Origin: Dehalococcoidia bacterium
Lineage (GTDB): Bacteria; Chloroflexota; Dehalococcoidia; GIF9; AB-539-J10
Assembly (NCBI GenBank): GCA_030606165.1
Contig: JAUWGZ010000059.1
Location: 1 to 7,939, forward strand
DNA length: 7,939 nt
Direction: 5' to 3'
The position numbers were made by a program, and so were the translations under genes. The notes under the pieces are model-generated. The model saw only the letters and a program-made list of their open reading frames with translations. It did no database searches and had not been told where the DNA came from. Within the stretch, counting starts at the first letter, position 1, and every line of letters starts with the position of its first letter. This document shows positions 5,513 to 7,939 of the stretch, in pieces.

Positions 5513-7939
5513 TGGAAGCCGCAATAGTAAAGCCTGTCGATATCGAAGAGGAGATGAAAAGCTCCTATCTGGACTATGCTATGAGTGTCATCGTCTCCCG
5601 CGCCCTGCCCGATGTGCGTGATGGTTTGAAGCCAGTGCAGCGACGTGTTTTGTACGCTATGGATGGCTTGGGGTTACGACACAACAGTCCATACAAAAAG
5701 AGTGCCCGCATTGTTGGTGAGGTCTTGGGGAAGTATCACCCCCATGGAGATGCCCCGGTATATGAAGCTATGGTACGCATGGCTCAGGATTTTTCTCTGA
5801 GATATCCCTTAGTTGATGGGCAGGGTAATTTCGGCAGCATTGACAATGATCCACCAGCGGCAATGAGGTACACCGAAGCCCGCCTTTCCGAAATTGCCGA
5901 GGAAATGTTAGTTGACATCGAAAAAAATACCGTCGACTTTGTCCCCAACTTCGATGACTCTCTCCAGGAACCCTCTGTCTTGCCCGCCAGGTTGCCTAAC
6001 TTGTTAGTTGGTGGTTCCTCAGGCATAGCTGTGGGCATGACGACTAATATCCCCCCGCATAACTTAGGCGAGATATGTGATGCCATTGTCTATCTAATTG
6101 ATAATCCCCAAGCTGCTGTAGAAGAACTGATGGAGCTGGTCAAAGGCCCCGATTTTCCCACTGCCGGGATAATTTGGGGGAAAGGGGGCATAGACAATGC
6201 TTATACTACGGGGCAAGGAAAAATTATACTTCGGGCTAAAACCAACGAACTGACTAGCAAGGGAGGCAAGAGACAAATAGTTGTTACTGAACTTCCCTAT
6301 CAAGTGAACAAAGCAGCTTTGGTAGAGAGGATAGCTGAGCTGGTTAAAGTGAAGAGAATTTCGGGGATAGCCGAGGTGCGTGATGAATCGGATAGAGAAG
6401 GCATGCGCATTGTCATCGAACTCAGAAAGGAGGCACAACCTCGACAAGTACTTAATAACCTCCATAAGTATACTGCGATGCAATCTGCTTTTTTTATCAA
6501 TATGGTTGCTTTGGTTAATGGACAACCTAAAGTAATTAATCTTAAAGAGGCGCTAACTTCTTACATTGACTTTCGCTTTCAGGTCATTACCAGGAGATCT
6601 CAGTTTGAACTTGATAAGGCAAAGGATAGGGCTCATATCCTCGAGGGCTTCAGAATTGCCCTGAACAATCTAGAGCAGGTGATCAAGATTATTCGGCAGT
6701 CTCAAACCGTAGAGTCCGCTCGTGCCAATCTAATGGCAGCTTTTACTCTGTCACAGATTCAAGCGCAAGCTATCCTCGATATGCCGCTTCGTAGATTGGC
6801 TAAGCTAGAGCAAGACAAAATAACTGAGGAATATGCCGCTGTGATAAAGAATATTTCCTATCTTGAGGATTTGTTAGCTAACCCTCGGAAAGTATTATCA
6901 CTTGTTGCCCAGGATGCTGAGGAGCTCAAATCCAAGTATGGTGATTCCCGGCGAACCGTAGTGGAAGCAGAGGAAATCGAAGAATTTCGTACGGAAGACC
7001 TTGTTCCTCATGAGGCAATGGTAGTTACCTTGACTAACAGGGGGTTTATTAAAAGAATTCCTGCCAGCACTTATCGGCTGCAACACCGTGGCGGAAAAGG
7101 CGTCATGGGAATGGTAACCCGGGGTGGCGATACAGTGAACCACATCTTGTTAGCTGACACCCATGATAATCTTCTTTTCTTTACCAGCGCTGGTAAGGTT
7201 TACTGTGTTAAATGCTACGAGGTTCCCGAAGATTCCTCCCGCATGGCCAAGGGAATAGCAATTGTTAATTTATTACCTATTGACTTGAAAGACGAGGTAA
7301 CTGTGTTATTAGCCATAGCAAGTTTTTCCTCAGATAAGTTTTTATTACTGGCTACTAAGGGTGGCGTGATAAAAAAGACTACACTAAGCAAATTTGCTTC
7401 GATAAGGAGGAATGGCATTATTGCCATGGGGCTGAGAAATGAAGATAAGCTGGTCTCAGCTGGAGTGTTTGCTGATGAAGATGAGGTCATCTTGGTGAGT
7501 CGAAATGGACAGGCTATAAGATTTATGGTCAAAAGCTTGAGGACAGCGTCTCGAACTAGTGGCGGTGTTCGTGGTATTCGTCTTGTTGACGATTATGCTG
7601 TTGGTATGGGCATTGTCCTTCCCGATGCTTATGTGCTCACAGTAACCGAAAAAGGTTTTGGCAAGCTGACCCCGATAAAAAACTATCCTGTTCACAATAG
7701 GGGAGGCAAGGGGGTGAGGGCTTATAGGGTTGGCCCGAAAACAGGTAATCTAGCTGTGTCCAAGTTTGTTTCCCCACAAGGCTCCCTGGTGATGTTATCA
7801 GCCAGAGGCAACGTGGTGAACATTCCCATGGAGCAGGTCTCAATTCAGGGCAGGGGTGGCCGGGGAGCCAAGCTAATGGGCTTAGCCGAAGGTGATAGCG
7901 TGGTTTCGGCCACCTGGGTCTTCCGGCACGATGAAATCC
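5512..7939 (+). CDS. gyrA: DNA gyrase subunit A, cut at the 3' end by the window
   Basis: GyrA is the DNA-breaking and rejoining subunit of the A2B2 gyrase, which adds negative supercoils using ATP. The ATG at 5512 shares its A with the TGA of the TPR gene, and the frame stays open to the last base: 809 codons, nearly full length. Conserved parts in order are SSYLDYAMSVIVSRALPDVRDG near the N-terminus (within residues 17-40), PVQRRVLYAM, KYHPHGDAPVYE (74-85), DGQGNFGSIDND, and RYTEARL with catalytic Tyr120. The tower and coiled-coil region follows, then the C-terminal beta-propeller from about residue 500. Its GyrA-box is QHRGGKG (524-530), one residue from the QRRGGKG consensus, and this supports GyrA over ParC. 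Related motifs recur at 728-734 and 779-785. In the quinolone-determining region, Ala81 and Pro82 replace E. coli Ser83 and Ala84, and Glu85 replaces Asp87. No frameshift was found. An AGGA lies 11 bases upstream of the start. Confidence 0.96.
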   Translation, partial: MEAAIVKPVDIEEEMKSSYLDYAMSVIVSRALPDVRDGLKPVQRRVLYAMDGLGLRHNSPYKKSARIVGEVLGKYHPHGDAPVYEAMVRMAQDFSLRYPLVDGQGNFGSIDNDPPAAMRYTEARLSEIAEEMLVDIEKNTVDFVPNFDDSLQEPSVLPARLPNLLVGGSSGIAVGMTTNIPPHNLGEICDAIVYLIDNPQAAVEELMELVKGPDFPTAGIIWGKGGIDNAYTTGQGKIILRAKTNELTSKGGKRQIVVTELPYQVNKAALVERIAELVKVKRISGIAEVRDESDREGMRIVIELRKEAQPRQVLNNLHKYTAMQSAFFINMVALVNGQPKVINLKEALTSYIDFRFQVITRRSQFELDKAKDRAHILEGFRIALNNLEQVIKIIRQSQTVESARANLMAAFTLSQIQAQAILDMPLRRLAKLEQDKITEEYAAVIKNISYLEDLLANPRKVLSLVAQDAEELKSKYGDSRRTVVEAEEIEEFRTEDLVPHEAMVVTLTNRGFIKRIPASTYRLQHRGGKGVMGMVTRGGDTVNHILLADTHDNLLFFTSAGKVYCVKCYEVPEDSSRMAKGIAIVNLLPIDLKDEVTVLLAIASFSSDKFLLLATKGGVIKKTTLSKFASIRRNGIIAMGLRNEDKLVSAGVFADEDEVILVSRNGQAIRFMVKSLRTASRTSGGVRGIRLVDDYAVGMGIVLPDAYVLTVTEKGFGKLTPIKNYPVHNRGGKGVRAYRVGPKTGNLAVSKFVSPQGSLVMLSARGNVVNIPMEQVSIQGRGGRGAKLMGLAEGDSVVSATWVFRHDEI

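Noticed and set aside
5316..5621. 101-codon + strand frame bridging the TPR gene and gyrA
   Set aside because: It is out of frame with both genes. The canonical GyrA N-terminus starting at 5512 accounts for this region.
5512..7939. Possible broken gyrA, since no stop codon is found
   Set aside because: The frame is continuous with all motifs in order. The missing stop is simply beyond the window end.
1..7939. CRISPR array, toxin-antitoxin pair, transposase or phage genes
   Set aside because: No regularly spaced repeats and no coding sequences of these kinds were seen on either strand.

Overview
The window reads as bacterial chromosome of moderate GC content. It has sigma70-type promoter hexamers, Shine-Dalgarno sites and a bacterial gyrA. 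The mix of an archaeal/fungal-type aspartate-semialdehyde dehydrogenase, an archaeal-type phosphoglycerate-mutase-like protein next to aspartokinase, and a short GAAGAATCT-containing palindromic repeat suggests an uncultured member of Chloroflexota, perhaps Dehalococcoidia. That placement is inference from gene content and memory; no search was run.

Layout. 1-555: the 3' part, or possibly all, of an unrecognised gene on the + strand. 556-751: noncoding as far as can be seen. 752-793: a degenerate copy of the 3' end of a tRNA gene on the minus strand, touching the asd stop codon. 792-1871 (minus): asd. 1943-2015 (minus): an intact tRNA-Pro(CGG). 2016-2169: a divergent control region with a good minus-strand promoter for the tRNA, a weaker opposed promoter for the + strand genes, and an imperfect palindromic repeat. 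2170-7939 (+): four closely spaced genes, namely apgM-like, lysC, a TPR-domain protein, and gyrA, which is cut by the window end after 809 codons.

How the genes work together. LysC and Asd catalyse the first two steps of the aspartate family pathway, from aspartate to aspartate semialdehyde. The apgM-like gene lies 14 bases upstream of lysC. Members of this family have been proposed as replacements for homoserine kinase when found among threonine genes, so this one may act later in the same pathway rather than in glycolysis. The TPR gene overlaps the gyrA start by one base (TGATG), so these two are probably translationally coupled.

The observations most worth following are: a strong internal ribosome-binding site in lysC that would give a separate regulatory subunit, as in Bacillus subtilis aspartokinase II; the apgM/lysC linkage and its altered active-site serine motif; the pair of tRNA-end direct repeats around asd; and the tRNA-asd transcript with overlapping divergent promoters. 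No mobile element gene, CRISPR array or clearly new multi-gene system is visible.
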